Assembly (NCBI GenBank): GCA_026826555.1 | Contig: JAKSZT010054011.1 | Location: 390,033-454,032, forward strand | Length of the DNA stretch: 64,000 bases | Direction: 5' to 3' | From: Tolypeutes matacus | Lineage: Eukaryota > Chordata > Mammalia > Cingulata > Chlamyphoridae | Shown: positions 1 through 13,060 of the stretch, one piece after another | Position numbering within the stretch: the stretch's first letter is position 1 | Layout: every line of letters starts with the position of its first letter | Position numbers and translations under genes: made by a program | Notes under the pieces: model-generated | The model's input: the letters and a program-made list of their open reading frames with translations, nothing else | What the model was told of the DNA's origin: nothing | Databases searched by the model: none

Positions 1-178
1 CTCTATACCTTACTGATATATTTTTGTTGCTCTATGCAGCAAGGAGTAAAAGTCAGAAGGAGAAAGAATTCATTTTATGTAGGGTGGGACATAATTATCT
101 CCACATTTTCCTTCTTATTCTAACACTCTACTATTCTACATGAAGAGAAGGAATACTGAGGACACAAATCCTACTTTT

Positions 179-321
179 TTTTTTTTTTGTATTTGCTTAC
201 AAAAGTGTTATATATATATACATACACATACATATATTTTAAGAGGTGCTTAGATTACCCAAAATATTACACGGAACCCACTGGGATTCCCATGTTGCCC
301 ACCTCCTACACCTCCCACCAC
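179..321 (-). mobile_element. Severely 5'-truncated LINE 3' tail with 11-bp TSD
   Basis: The insertion opens with a T-rich run (poly-A tail of a minus-strand element), then an AT-rich stretch, then sequence closely like the tails at 38892 and 62631 (shared block around ttagattac and ggattcccat). It is flanked by identical copies of atcctactttt at 168-178 and 322-332, the mark of target-primed reverse transcription. Only about 140 bp of the 3' end was copied. Assignment to an L1-type LINE is inference from the shared 3' end. Confidence 0.8.
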
Positions 322-349
322 ATCCTACTTTTGAGTAACATTCCTCTAC

Positions 350-600
350 GGTTTTTCACATGCCAGGTTCTAGGCTAAGTGTTTTGGACAATTTCTCTCT
401 CAATCCTCTCAATGACCCTATGAAGTGGGTGGTATTATTGTACTCATTTAAAAAGGAGTAAACCAAGGCAGAGGCAGGGAGCATTATTTGCTCAAAATTG
501 TGCCCATAGACAGAAGTAAAGAGCTTGTGACTCACACCCAGGTCCCCCTGACTCCAGAGTTTTGAGTTCTCAATCCTTAAACTATCTCTACTCAAATGTG
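350..600 (-). repeat. MIR SINE
   Basis: This reads as the reverse complement of MIR: a 'ctaagtgtttt...tctcaatcctc...tatgaagtgggt' block, then a degenerate 'aggcagaggc...agagcttgtgactcacacccaggt' block. It is old and diverged. Ends are estimates. Confidence 0.65.
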
Positions 601-1288
601 GTCTTGGGACTGGCTGAAGTCTCTGAACTGTTTTCTGCTCTTGATGATATATGGAGCTTGAGCTAGAATGTAAGCCAACTATATCATTAAGGCCACTTTT
701 TGGTTAGATGACATTTTTGGGAGTAGGGCTGGGGCGCAAAACTTTCTCGATGAAGGAGTGCAACACTGGTTTACTTTCTGAGCCACACTCCTGATCTTGT
801 GGAAGGGTAACAAACATCCTGGGGACTTTCGCTTCCAGTAGCACTGCCCTAAATTTTACTGCCCGTGTGGTGCCAGAGGCAATTGTGTTATAGATTCCAC
901 TTTCATTCTGTCTGTTTTGTACTGGCTATTTTCCACTTTGCTCTGAAAAGAGATTAAGCTACTGGGCTCAAACTGACTCCAGCTAGATTGGATTGATGCA
1001 TATTTTTCATTCAATAGATCATTTTATAGTGTCTTTATGTGCCACCTGTGCAACCCCACCTGAATCTATTTAAATCACTTGCACTGTTTTCATTTCTACA
1101 TCTTAAGGGTCATTGACTTATATCTGAGAAGGCAGAGACCATGAGTTGAAGGAAGGAACCACAGTGCTTATCATTTTGAACATTCCCACTGTGTGGTTTT
1201 TGGTGGATGTCCAGTAAATTTCATGGATTCACTGACTGACAAGTATAAAGGAATAAAGCTGAGATGTATACACTCATGGGTAGGAACT
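601..1288. other. Apparently single-copy non-coding stretch
   Basis: No convincing ORF or repeat. A weak L2-like plus-strand tail may lie at about 1080-1235 (accagtgctt...ggtggatgtccagtaaat pattern), but it is too diverged to call. Confidence 0.4.
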
Positions 1289-1302
1289 AGCATCTCTATT
1301 TT

Positions 1303-2134
1303 TTAAAAAAAATTTTTATTGAAGTATATCATTCATACATGAGCATACATAAACAATAAGTGTACAGTAAAAGTTGTGAACTTACAAAACAAACATACAT
1401 ATCTTCATACAGGGCCCCCATATACCACCCCACTACCAACAACTTGCATTGTTGTGAAACATTTGTTTCACACTGTGAAAGAGCATCATTAAAATATTAC
1501 TACTAACTATAGCCCATATCTTTCATTTGGTGTATTTTTTTCCCCTAAGCCACCCAATTATTAGCACCCTGTATTAGCATTACATTTTTGCTATAGTTCA
1601 TGAGAGAATGTTCTCATATTTGTTCTGTTAACCACAGTCCATCTTCCACCACAGGATTCACTGTGTTATACATCTTTGCTTTGTACAATCCATTTAAAGC
1701 GTACACTCAGTGGCTCTCACTTTCATCAGAGTTGCGCCGTCATCACCTCAGTCAATTTAAGAACAATTTCATTATTCCAAAAGGAAAAATCCTATACCCT
1801 CTTATATCCCCCTGTTGTATTTTAGAATTGATATAATATCTTCTTTGCCATTGCTGCAAAAATATTATAATATTACTATTAACTATCTCCCATAAGTTAT
1901 ATTAGTTGTAATTATCCCACGTATCACCATATTCTTAACACTTAATATAAATATAAGATTTTTTTTTTTTTTTACAATTAATCACACGCTTCATCTACCA
2001 CCAAAATCACTGTTAATACAGTCCCTAGATTATTCTCTAGCTTCCTTTCAATTGACATTTACATCCACTGCCTACTTCTCTCAGCCACAATCACACTTAT
2101 AAATCAGCAGTGTTGGTTGTACTCACTATAATGC
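1303..2134 (-). mobile_element. 5'-truncated L1-type insertion, 3' UTR variant C, 14-bp TSD
   Basis: A 0.83-kb insertion with perfect copies of agcatctctatttt at 1289-1302 and 2135-2148. It starts with an A/T-rich tail and a 'tttttattgaagtatatcattcatac' type 3' end, then passes through blocks resembling the L1 3' UTRs elsewhere here (gtgaaacatttgtt, ggattcactgtgttata, cagtgttggttgt). A second T-run at about 1961-1975 is internal. No ORF2 is reached, so truncation fell within the 3' UTR. The ORF at 1600-1836 is an accident of this untranslated sequence. Confidence 0.85.
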
Positions 2135-2148
2135 AGCATCTCTATTTT

Positions 2149-2889
2149 GGATTGACTTTTCTGTGTAGGTCTTTTTATGAGTGATTTGTCCATGCCCCTG
2201 CTCCTATTTGCAAAGTGGCTTTAGACTATGCCACAGGGGTTGGGTGGGATCTTGCTCTAAAATACAACAAAAATATTTCTGTGGAAGACTATATTTTTCA
2301 GTGTGGAGGCAATAGTAATTTTCACCCCATAGCTGAATGAAGTTTATAAACCGAAGTTACTGCTTAGAAAACCAAGGCAGAGAGACAAAAATGTCACATG
2401 GTCATATATAAACCTAAAGCTTATTCTCCCAATTCCTTTTATTTTTTAATTGAACCATGAATCCTTTAGATTAAGTATTTTACAATGGGAACTAGGACTC
2501 CATCTGATACTTGCAATCTTCTCCTTTTCTGCTTTTGCTTGTAAATTCCATGCTTTTGACATTTCTTAAAACAATATCTAAGTGCTGGGGAAGCCCTGAG
2601 GCTCTATTTAAAGGAAAGGATAGTCACCTTACTTTGCAAGTTGGGGAAGATCATAAGAGCCTGTAAAGTTGCTCAACTGGAAAACAAAGTAACTGAGCCA
2701 GTGGAAATCTCTGGTCAGTTAAATTCATGGAGGCATAAATAACACCCCTTGTCAATATAGGTTGTATATCAGCACCATGACTTGGGTGTCAGGGATCCTT
2801 TTCAGCAGTTTTCTCTCTGGCTAAGGAGAGGCAGGCTGTATTGAACATATCTAATCTTCTTCCCATCCTCCTCTTTAGCATGCCATCGG
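2149..2889. other. Apparently single-copy non-coding stretch
   Basis: I see no coding signal, recognisable repeat or RNA gene here. Confidence 0.4.
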
Positions 2890-3030
2890 CATTGTGCAAT
2901 ACTTATTTTAAAACTTTTGCGCATCTTCCCAACCAGTCTCCGTGAGGGCAGAAGCCATGCGTGTCTTGGTGCTGCTGAGACTCCAGCACTTAGCTCTGTA
3001 ACTGGCACATAGTGGGTGCTCACTTCGTGT
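2890..3030 (+). repeat. L2 LINE 3' end
   Basis: It shows the L2 3' signature in sense: 'gagggcagaagccatg...ctccagcacttagc...actggcacatagtgggtgctca'. Old and truncated. Confidence 0.65.
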
Positions 3031-4440
3031 CTGTTGTTACTGTTTGATAAGCAAGAGGAAGGGACAAGGTAGCTCAGGTCTGAGTATAGGAAAGGAACTG
3101 AGGACAAGTGTTGAAGTTTGTGAAAATGTGCATTCCCTTTTCACTGCTCACTTTAAAGGCAAAGCCGAACAAAGCATCCCCCGGCCCTACCCCTTTCACA
3201 CCTGCCATGTAGTATTCTTGATGTGGCCTTTTAAAATATCATCTTCCCAGCTTAATGGCCAGGAGTTGGCTCTGAAAATAAACATGTGCTTTGATTCAGA
3301 AGATCACCCCCGTCTTCATTTTGTATTGCATTTTGCCTTGGAGGTTTTTGTCAGTGCTTGCTTTTTTCCATTATCATCTACCTCCACTGCTATGGATGTG
3401 TGACACAGTATCTTGCAACATGAATTTTCCTATACTTTCAGTGGCACCTGATGAGAAAGAGACAGAAAGGTCTCCATTTACTGCAATGAGCTATTTGCCA
3501 GACGGCAGAACATTCTCTCTTTGGGGTTGGAGGATGAAAAAGATGCACGATTTTGTGCTTGAGAAAGGATATTTCACACTTCTTTGACTCTGAAAGTTTG
3601 GACATTTGTTCCCTGTGTGAAGTTAGCTTTACTGTAATCAATTGTCATTATTATGGGTGGGAGGCTTCTTTCTCTTTTATTTTCCTTTTGCCTTCTTTTT
3701 TATTTTCCTTTCCTGCTTGCTGCCAGTAAACTCTTTCTCTCCCCCTCTTCAGAGGTTGGCATACTGTTCTCAGAGAAGGGGTAAACATCTTGTGCTACCC
3801 AAGGGCACCCACCATTCTTGGGGAACTCTGGGATCCTGTCCCTGGCCTTCTCCTTTGGACTCCAATTCTTGTCTCTTCTTTTTCACTTGGCTTGAGACCA
3901 TAAAAACGAGCCTTTTCCATAACATGGCTCAGAGACCACGGCTGGCCAGACAGGCCTGGGACCAGATGGGCCATGGAACCAGAAGAGGTCTATGCCTCAG
4001 GCTGCTGGCATCAGAGGACATCTCTGCATGGGTAGGAGGTAGAGATTTGGGGAGCTGGGCAGCTGGTTTCTGGGAGACAGTGGTCACTTGGCTCTAGGGA
4101 ATGGGATCAAATATGTGGGAATGCAGACCTGGGGAGAAGTGAGTATTGGAGAAGAAACCAAAGCAGAGATTCGGATAAAGCAAAGGCACTGGGACTCCTC
4201 AGGACTGAGATTCTGAGACTGGGATACAAGGAAAGGATTTTTCATGAAGGAGCTGGGAATGAGCAGGGATAACTGGACCAAGGAAAGTCACAGTGGGACC
4301 AGAAGCTGATTTGGTACTCATCTGGGGAATATGTACCTGAGGGTTTTCACCATACTCCTATCTAGGAGTGGGCTTTCCTCCCTGAGGCTGGACTTGCTCT
4401 CAACATATGGAGCTGAGGAGTAGTTAGCCCAGTGGTTTCA
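3031..4440. other. Non-coding stretch with a chance 151-codon ORF
   Basis: A 151-codon ORF (3642-4097, plus) has a T-rich start encoding a run of Phe/Leu, no domain I recognise and no splice or promoter context. I treat it as chance. Nothing else is identifiable. Confidence 0.4.
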
Positions 4441-4479
4441 TTATTTGAATTCACTTGCTGTCTCATCCCACTGGTTTAG

Positions 4480-4640
4480 TCTGTGACTCTAGATGTTTAC
4501 TCAGACCCTCCACCACTCCAAGATTCACCAGTGTAGGGACTTTGGTGGTCATCCTCACCCCTGCAGACCCAGAACTTAGCACACTACCTGGCACATGGTA
4601 AATGTTCAACAAATTTCCATTGAACTGAACTGAAATTCTG
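4480..4640 (+). repeat. L2 LINE 3' end
   Basis: It ends with an L2-like 'cccagaacttagcac...ctggcacatggtaaatgttcaacaaat' series, sense on the plus strand. The upstream boundary is unclear. Confidence 0.6.
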
Positions 4641-5940
<1,300 letters not shown>

Positions 5941-8900
5941 TTTTTTTATTAGAGAAATTGTGCACTTACAGAATAATCACGCATACAATATGGGGCTTCC
6001 ATATACCACCCTATTATTAATACCTTACATTAGTGTTGTATATTTTTTGTTACAATTGATAAAAGATTTTTGTAATTGTACTATTAACTATAGTCATAGT
6101 TTACATTAAGGTTCACTGTGTAGTACAGTTCCATGGTTTTTTTAAATTTTTAATTTTTGTTCTAATAACAAATAACATAAAATTTCCCCTTTTTACCACA
6201 TTCAAATATATAACTCAGTGCTGTTAATTCTATTCACAATGTTGTGCTATCGTTGCCACCATCCATTACCAAAACTTTCCTATCATTCTATAGAAAATCT
6301 ATAGAAACCCTATAGATTTTATGAATTAACTCCCTATTCCCTACCCCCACCATATCTCTTGGTAACCTATGTTTTAGATTATGATGCTCTGAGTTTGCTT
6401 ATTCTAATTATTTCATATCAGTGAGACCATACAATAGTTGCCCTTTTGTTTATGGCTTATTTCACTCAACACAATGTCTTCCAGGTTCATCCATGTCATC
6501 ACATATATCAGAAAGTTTTCCCTTTTTACAGATTTATAATATTCCATTGTGTGTATATAACACATTTACCTATTCATCAATTGATGAACACTGGGTTACT
6601 TCCATATTTTGTCAAGTGTGAATAATACCACTATGAATATTGATGTGGAAATATCTGTTTGAGTCCCTGCTTCCAATTCTTTTGGGTATATATCTAAAAG
6701 TGAGATTACTGGGTCATATGGTAATTCTATACTTAACTTTCTGAGGAACTGCCTGTTTTCCATGATGTCTGCACCATTTTACATTCCCACCAGCAATGAA
6801 TGGGTGTTTCTATTTCTCCACATCCTCTCCAACACTTGTAATTTTCCATTTTTTTTTTTTTTTTAAAACAGTAGCCCTTCTAATAGGTGTGAAATGATTT
6901 GCCTTTCACTAATGGCTAATAATATTGAGCATATTTTCATGTTCGTTTTTGGCCATTTGGATATCTTTTTTGGAGAAATGTCTAGTCAAGTCTTTTGCCC
7001 ATTTTTATTGTTTTTTTTTTTTTGTGTGTGTGTGTATTTTTGTTGTTGAGTTGAAGGACTTTTTTTATCTACTCTGGACATTAAACTATTATTGGATGTG
7101 TGCTTTCCAAATATTTTCTCCCTTGTGTAGGTTGTTGTTTTGCTTTCATAATAAAGTCTTTTGAGAAACAAATATTTTTAATTTTGATGAGGTTCTATTA
7201 ATCAAGTTTTTCTTTTGTTTTTTTGCTTTGGATGAAAAGGCTAAGAAACTGTGGCCAAACACTAGGTCCTGAAGATGCTTCCGTATTTATTCTGCTAGGA
7301 GTTTGATGGTTCTGGCTCTTATATTTAAGTGTTGATCCATTTTGAGTTGATTTTTGTTTAAGGTGTGAGATAGGGGTCCACTTTCATTCTTTTGCAAATG
7401 GAGATCCATTTTTCCCAGCACCAGTTTTTAAAGAGACTATTCTTTTCCAAATGAGTGGTTTTTGCCCCCTTGTCAAAAATCAGTTGCCATAAATGTGAAT
7501 GCCGATATCTGAGCTTTCAGTTCAGTTCCATTGGTCTATATGTCTGTCCTTGTGCCAGTACCATGCTGTTTTGATTACTATGGCTTTGCAATAAGTTTGA
7601 GATTGGAAAATGTGAGTACTTCACCTTCGTTTTTGTATTTCAAGATGGTTTTAGCTATTTGAGGCATCTTACCCTTCCATGTAAATTTGATGATTGACTT
7701 TCCATTTTTGCAAGGAGGATTATTGGAGTTTTGATTGTGATTGCCTTGAATCTGTAAATCACTTTGGACAGAACTGACATCTCAACAATATTTAGTCTTT
7801 CAATCCATTAACACAGAATGTTCTTCAATTTATGTCTTCTTTGATTTCTTTGTTTTGTACTTTTCTGTGCAGGAGTCCTTTACATTCTTGGTTAAGCTTA
7901 TTCCTAGATATTTAAGTCTTTTAGTTGATATTGTAAATGGATTTTTTAAAATTGATTTTTTTCTTATTGTTCAGTACTACTGTATAGAAACACTGCTGAT
8001 TTTGGGTGTTGATCTTGTAGCCCGCCAATTTGCTGACTTCACTTAATAGCTTTAGGAGCATTTTTTTTTTTTGCTTGTATGTGTGCATGTATGTGTATTT
8101 ATCAAGGTTTTCTGTTCATAGAATTATGTCATCTGTAAACAGGGAAAATTTTACTTCTTCCTTTCCAATTTTGATATATTTTATTACTTTTTCTTGCCTA
8201 ATTGCTCTGGTTAGAACTTCTATTAGAGTGTTGAATAACAGTGGTGACAGTGGGCATCCTTGTTTTATTCCCAATCTTAGAAGGAACACTTTGTCTGTCA
8301 CCTTTGAGTATGATGTTAGCTGTGGGTTTTTCATATATGCTCTTTATCATGTTGAATAAATTTCCTTCAATTCCTAGTTTTCTACGTGTTTTTATGAAGA
8401 AGGGGTCCTGGTTTTTGTCAAATGCCATTTCTGTTTCCACTGAAGTAATCATGTGGTTCTTTTCCTTCATTTTGTTAATGTGTATATTTTATTGGTTGAT
8501 TTTCATATGGTGAAACACCCTTGCATTCCTGGGATAAATCTCCCTTGATTTGGTGTATAATTCTTTTAATGTGCTGTTGGATTTGGTATGCTATTTTTTT
8601 TTTTTTTTTTTTTTTTAATCTTTGCACCTATATTCATAAGGGATTTTCTTTTCTTGAGGTGTGTTTATATGGCTTTGGTAATGAGGATAATGTTGGCCTT
8701 GTAGACTGAATTAGGGAATGTTCCCACCTCTTCAATTCTATTGAAGAGTTTGAACAGGATTGGTGTTAAGTCTTTTTGAATATTTAGTAAAATTCCCCTG
8801 TGAAGCCATCTGGTCCTGGGCTTTTCTTTGTTGGGAGGTTTTTAATACTGATTCAATCTCTCTGCTAGAGATCTATTCTTCCTAAATCAGTATAGGCAGT

Positions 8901-9407
8901 TTGTTTATTTCTAGAAAGTTGTCTATTTCTTCTAGGTTATCTAATTTGTCACTATACAGTTGTTTATAGTATCCTTTTATAGTCCTTTTCATTTCAGTAG
9001 GGTGTGTAATAATGTCCCCCTTTTCATTTCTGATTTTTGTTATTTGTATCATCTTTTTTTATTTTTCATCAGTCTAGCTAAAGGTTTGTCAATCTTATTG
9101 ATCTTTTCAAAGAACCAGCTTTGTATTATTATTTTAGCTCTATTCATTTATCTCCACTCTCATCTTGGTTATTTTCTCACATCTGCTCATTTTGGGTTTA
9201 GATTGCTGTTTTTTTTAGCTTCTCCAGTTTCAATGTTAGGTCTCTGATTTGACATTCATTTTTTAAAAAATTTATAGCTTTAAGCATTTTAAGCTATAAA
9301 TTTCACTCTCAGTGCTGTCTTTGCTACTTCCCATAAGTTTCGGTATGTTTTGTTTTCATTTTCATTCACCTCAATGCTTTTTCCTAATTTCCCTTATGAT
9401 TTCTTCT
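5941..9407 (-). mobile_element. L1 element no. 1, 3' part (3' UTR and ORF2)
   Basis: A minus-strand L1 beginning at its 3' end (short T-run, then ttattagagaaattgtgc). 3' UTR fills about 5941-6400. Typical ORF2 sequence follows in reverse complement: the 'cccaccagcaatga...tctccacatcctctccaacacttgt' block near 6790-6840, the 'gtaccatgctgttttgatta' block near 7560, and the reverse transcriptase core at 8116-8470. The element stops at 9407, where another L1 has inserted, and resumes at about 13061. ORF2 is broken into short frames, so it is dead. I could not find its own target-site duplication, so the 3' limit is from sequence similarity alone. Confidence 0.92.
8116..8470 (-). pseudogene. L1 ORF2 reverse transcriptase remnant
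   Basis: Two overlapping minus-strand frames (8116-8334 and 8198-8470) carry the LINE-1 reverse transcriptase palm. The upstream frame has MAFDKNQDPF and [10 protein letters not shown], the downstream one [11 protein letters not shown] followed by FTDDIIL. The catalytic motif in active L1s is FADD, so alanine has become threonine while both aspartates remain. The switch of frame between KPTANIIL and QGCPLSP marks a frameshift. In a live element this enzyme reverse-transcribes the L1 RNA at a nicked target. Here it is a fossil with stops on both sides. Confidence 0.93.
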
Positions 9408-12400
9408 TTTTTTATTAGAGAAGTTGTGGGTTTATAGAATAATGATGCATGAAATATAGGATTCCCATATACCATTCCTTGCATTGGTGTGGAACATTTG
9501 TTCTGATTGATGATAGCACATTGTACTATTACCAAGGTCCATGGTTTAACATAGGGGTCACTGTATACTGTAGATCCATGCATTTTTATAACATTTTTAT
9601 TCTTTTACCATATGTGCAATGTAACATTTTCTTTTTAAATCACTTGCAGATATATATATTTCAGTGCTGTTAATTATGTTTATAATGTTGTGCTATCTTC
9701 TCCATCATCCATTACCAGAACATCTTCATTATTCCGGATAGGAATACTGTACATTTTAAGCCTTATTTTACCATTCTCTATCCCCACCCCGTTTCCTAAT
9801 AACCTATATTCTAGATCTGACTCTGTGAGTTTGCTTATTCTAATTTTTTCAAATCAGTGAGATCTTACAATATTTGTCCTTTTGTATCTGGCTTTATTTC
9901 ATTCAACATGAGGACTTCAAGTTTCATTCATGTTGTTGCATGTATCAGGACTTCATTTTTACAGCTAAATAATATTCTATTGTATGTCTATACCACATTT
10001 TATATATCCATTCATTGGTTGATGAACACTTGGGTTGCTTCCATCTTTTGGCAATTATCAATAATGCCTCAGTGAATATTGGTATGTAATCACCTGTTCA
10101 AGTCCCTGCTTTCAGTTCTTTTGGGTATATACCAAGTATATAAGTAATATAGTACCTGTCTTCCACAGTGGGCTGCATCATTTTACATTGCCACCAGCAT
10201 CCTCTTAAGCATTTCTTATGTTGGAAGAACTAAAACTTTCTCTATTTTTCAGATTAAATGTTCCTATAAACAGAAAATCCTGAAAAATCCACAACAAAGC
10301 TCCTAGAGTTAATAATGAATTCAGTAAAGTAGCAGGTTATAAGATCAACACCCCAAAATGAATACTGTTTCTTTATACAAGCAATGAAGACTCATAAGAA
10401 ATCAAGAAAAAATTCCATTCACAATAGCAACTGAAAGAATCAAATATCTAGGAATAAATCTAACCAAGGATGTTTAGGACTTTTATACAGAAAATTATGA
10501 TACATTGCTAACAGAATTCAAAGAGGGTCTAAATAAATCAAAGGACATTCCACATTCATGGATTGGAAGACCAAATATTGTTAAGATGTCAGTCCTACCC
10601 AAAGCAATTTATAGGTTCAATGCAATCCTAATGAAAATTCCAACTTTCTTTGCAGAATTGGAAAAGCCAATCATCAAATTTATAAGGAAGGTTAAGGGGT
10701 CCCAAATAGCTAAATCCATCTTGAAAATGAATAATGAAATTGGAAGGCTCACATTCCTAGTCTTAAAACTCATACAAAGTCACAGTAATCGCAAAAGCCT
10801 GGTACTTATACAAGGACAGATACATATACCAATGGAACTGAATTGAGAGCTCAGAAATTAACCCTCACATTTATGGCCTGCTGATTTTTGACAAGGCAAA
10901 GACCACTCAATGGAGAAAGAATATTCTCTTCAACAAATGGTGTTGGAAAAACTGGATCTCCATTTGCAAAAAAAAGAAATACCCCTACCTCACACCATAT
11001 ACAAAAATCAAAATGTAGCTAATTCAAAATGGATCTATAATTTAAATATAAGAGCTAGAATTATAAAGTGTATAGAAGAAAATGTAGGGAAGCAGTGCTA
11101 GGACCTTGCATTAGGCTGTGGTTTCTTAGACTTTATGCCCAAAGCAGAAGCAACAAAAAAATTAGATAAGTGGGACCTAATTAAAATAAAAACTTTTGCA
11201 CCTGAAGGACCTTTGTTTCTGGCTTGCTTCTTTCAATATAATGTCCCTCCAGGTTCATCCGTGTTGTCATATGCTTTTGACTTCATTTCTTCTTACAGCT
11301 GAATAATATTCCATAGTGCAAATAGATCACAGTTTGTTTATCCATTCATTTGTGGATGGACACCTGGGTTTTTTCTAATTTTTGACAGTTGTGAATAATG
11401 TCACATGAACATCGGTGTGCAGATGTTTGTTTGTGTCACTGTTCTCAGTTCTTCTGGGTTTATACCCGGTAGTGGTATTGTAGGGTCCCATGGCAAGTCT
11501 ATATTGAACTTCTTTAGGAACTGCCAAACAGTCTTCCACAGTGGCTGTACCATTCTGCATTCCCACCAACAGTGAAGAAGTGTTCCTATCTCTCCACATC
11601 CTCTCCAACACTTGTAGTTCTCTGTTTTTTTAATAGTGGTCATTCTAATAGGTGTGAAATGATATCTCAATGTAGTTTTGATTTGTATTTCCCTAATCAT
11701 TAATGATGTTGAGTATTTCTTCACCTGTTTTTTTGCCATTCATATTTCTTCTTTGGACAAATGTCTATTCAAGGCTTTTGCTCATTTTTTAATCAGGTCA
11801 TTTGTCTTTTTATTGTTGAGTTGTAACATCTCTTTATATATCCTGGATATTAAAACCCTTATTGAATATGTGATTTCCAAATATTTTTTCTCATTGAGTT
11901 GGCTGTCTTTTCAACCTTTTGACAAAGTCCTGTGAGGTGCAAAAGTGTTTAATTTTGAGGAGGTCCAATTTATCTATATTTTCTTCTGTTGCACATGCTT
12001 TGGGTGTAAGGTCCAAGAAACCACCACCTACTACAAGGTCTTGAAGTTGTTTCCCAACATTTTCTCCTAGTAGTTTTATGGTCTGGGCTTTTATATTTAG
12101 GTCTTTGATCCATTTGGAGTTGATTCTTGTATAGGGAGTGAGATAGGGGTCCCCTTTCATTCTTTTGGTTATAGATATCCAGTTGTCCCAGCACCATTTG
12201 TGAAGAGACTGTTTTGTCTCATTAACATTAACTTGGTAGGTTTGTCGAAAACCAGTTGACTGTATAGGTGAAGGTTTATTTCTTGGTTCTCAATTCTATT
12301 CCACTGATTGATATGTTTATCTTTGTGTCAGTACCATGCTGTTTTGACCACTGTAGCTTTGTAATATGTCTGAAAGGACTTTATCATGAAAGTAAAATGA

Positions 12401-12687
12401 CAGCCTACACAATGAGAAAAATATTTGGAAACCACCTATCCAATAATGGTTTAATATCCAGATATATAAATAAATCCATCAACTTAACAAGAAAAAGACA
12501 AACCACCTAGTTAAAAAATAGGCAAAAGGTTTTGAATTAAACATCTTTCCAAAGTAGATATAAAAATTGCCAGGAAGTACATGAAAAGATGCTCAACATC
12601 ATTAGCCTCAAGGAAATGCAAATCAAAACCACAGTGAGATACCATTTTATACTGATTAGAATGGTTACTATTTTTAAAAAGTGAAAA
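9408..12687. mobile_element. L1 element no. 2 with 5' inversion (twin priming), nested in L1 no. 1
   Basis: The left arm (9408 to about 10215) is L1 3' UTR and ORF2 end on the minus strand. The right arm (about 10222-11214 and 12370-12687) is ORF2 on the plus strand, ending in L1 co-ordinates almost where the left arm begins. That is the product expected from twin priming during insertion. It sits in L1 no. 1: atgatttcttctttt (9396-9410) on the left and atgttttccttttt (12688-12701) on the right are a decayed target-site duplication. The plus-strand arm contains the 113-codon ORF at 10505-10846 ([35 protein letters not shown]), recognisable ORF2 sequence downstream of the reverse transcriptase core. 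It is interrupted by L1 no. 3. Confidence 0.88.
11215..12369 (-). mobile_element. L1 element no. 3, internal ORF2 fragment nested in L1 no. 2
   Basis: A minus-strand ORF2 segment splits the plus-strand arm of L1 no. 2. The ORF2 reading on either side is collinear: aaaacttttgcacctgaag to the left, aaaggactttatcatgaaag to the right. Flanks ctgaaggaccttt (11202-11214) and ctgaaaggacttt (12370-12382) look like a target-site duplication. The fragment codes for the ORF2 C-terminal region (11401-11739 minus: KTENYKCWRGCGEIGTLLHC and WECRMVQPLWKTVWQFLKKF). It lacks the 3' UTR and any poly-T at its left edge, which is unusual for a standard L1 insertion. Confidence 0.8.
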
Positions 12688-12716
12688 ATGTTTTCCTTTT
12701 TAACCTATTAATTTTT

Positions 12717-13045
12717 TTAAAGACTTATTTATTTTATTCCCCATCCCTCTGCCTCCTTGTTTGCAGTTGTTGTATGCTCGTCTTCTTTTTAGGAGGCACT
12801 GGGAACCGAACCTGGGACCTCCTATGTGGGAGGGAGGGACACAATTGCTTAAAACACCTCTGCTCCCTGCTTTTTGTGTCTCTCATTGTGTTTCCTTGTA
12901 TTTCTTCATAGTGTCATCTCGCTGTGCCAGCATGTCACGCTAGCTCACTGTGTTGCTCGTTTTCTTTAGGAGGCACGGGAACCGAACCTGAGACCTCCCA
13001 TGTGGTAGGCAGGTGGCCAACTGCTTGAGCCATATCCGCTTCCCT
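12717..13045 (-). mobile_element. Dimeric DAS-type tRNA-derived SINE
   Basis: Reverse-complemented, it begins with a tRNA-Ala-like head: A box tggctcaagcagttgg and B box ggttcggttcc, near 12970-13040 on the plus strand. A second B-box copy (ggttcggttcc again, near 12805) marks a second monomer, so this is a dimer. It ends in an A-rich tail. TSDs are aacctattaattttt (12702-12716) and aactcattcattttt (13046-13060). Those flanks are themselves L1 no. 1 sequence, so the SINE landed in the older L1 just beside L1 no. 2. Confidence 0.88.
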
Positions 13046-13060
13046 AACTCATTCATTTTT

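Noticed and set aside
3642..4097. 151-codon plus-strand ORF, one of the longest in the window
   Set aside because: T-rich start giving a Phe/Leu run, no known domain, no splice or promoter context. Chance ORFs of this size are expected in 64 kb.
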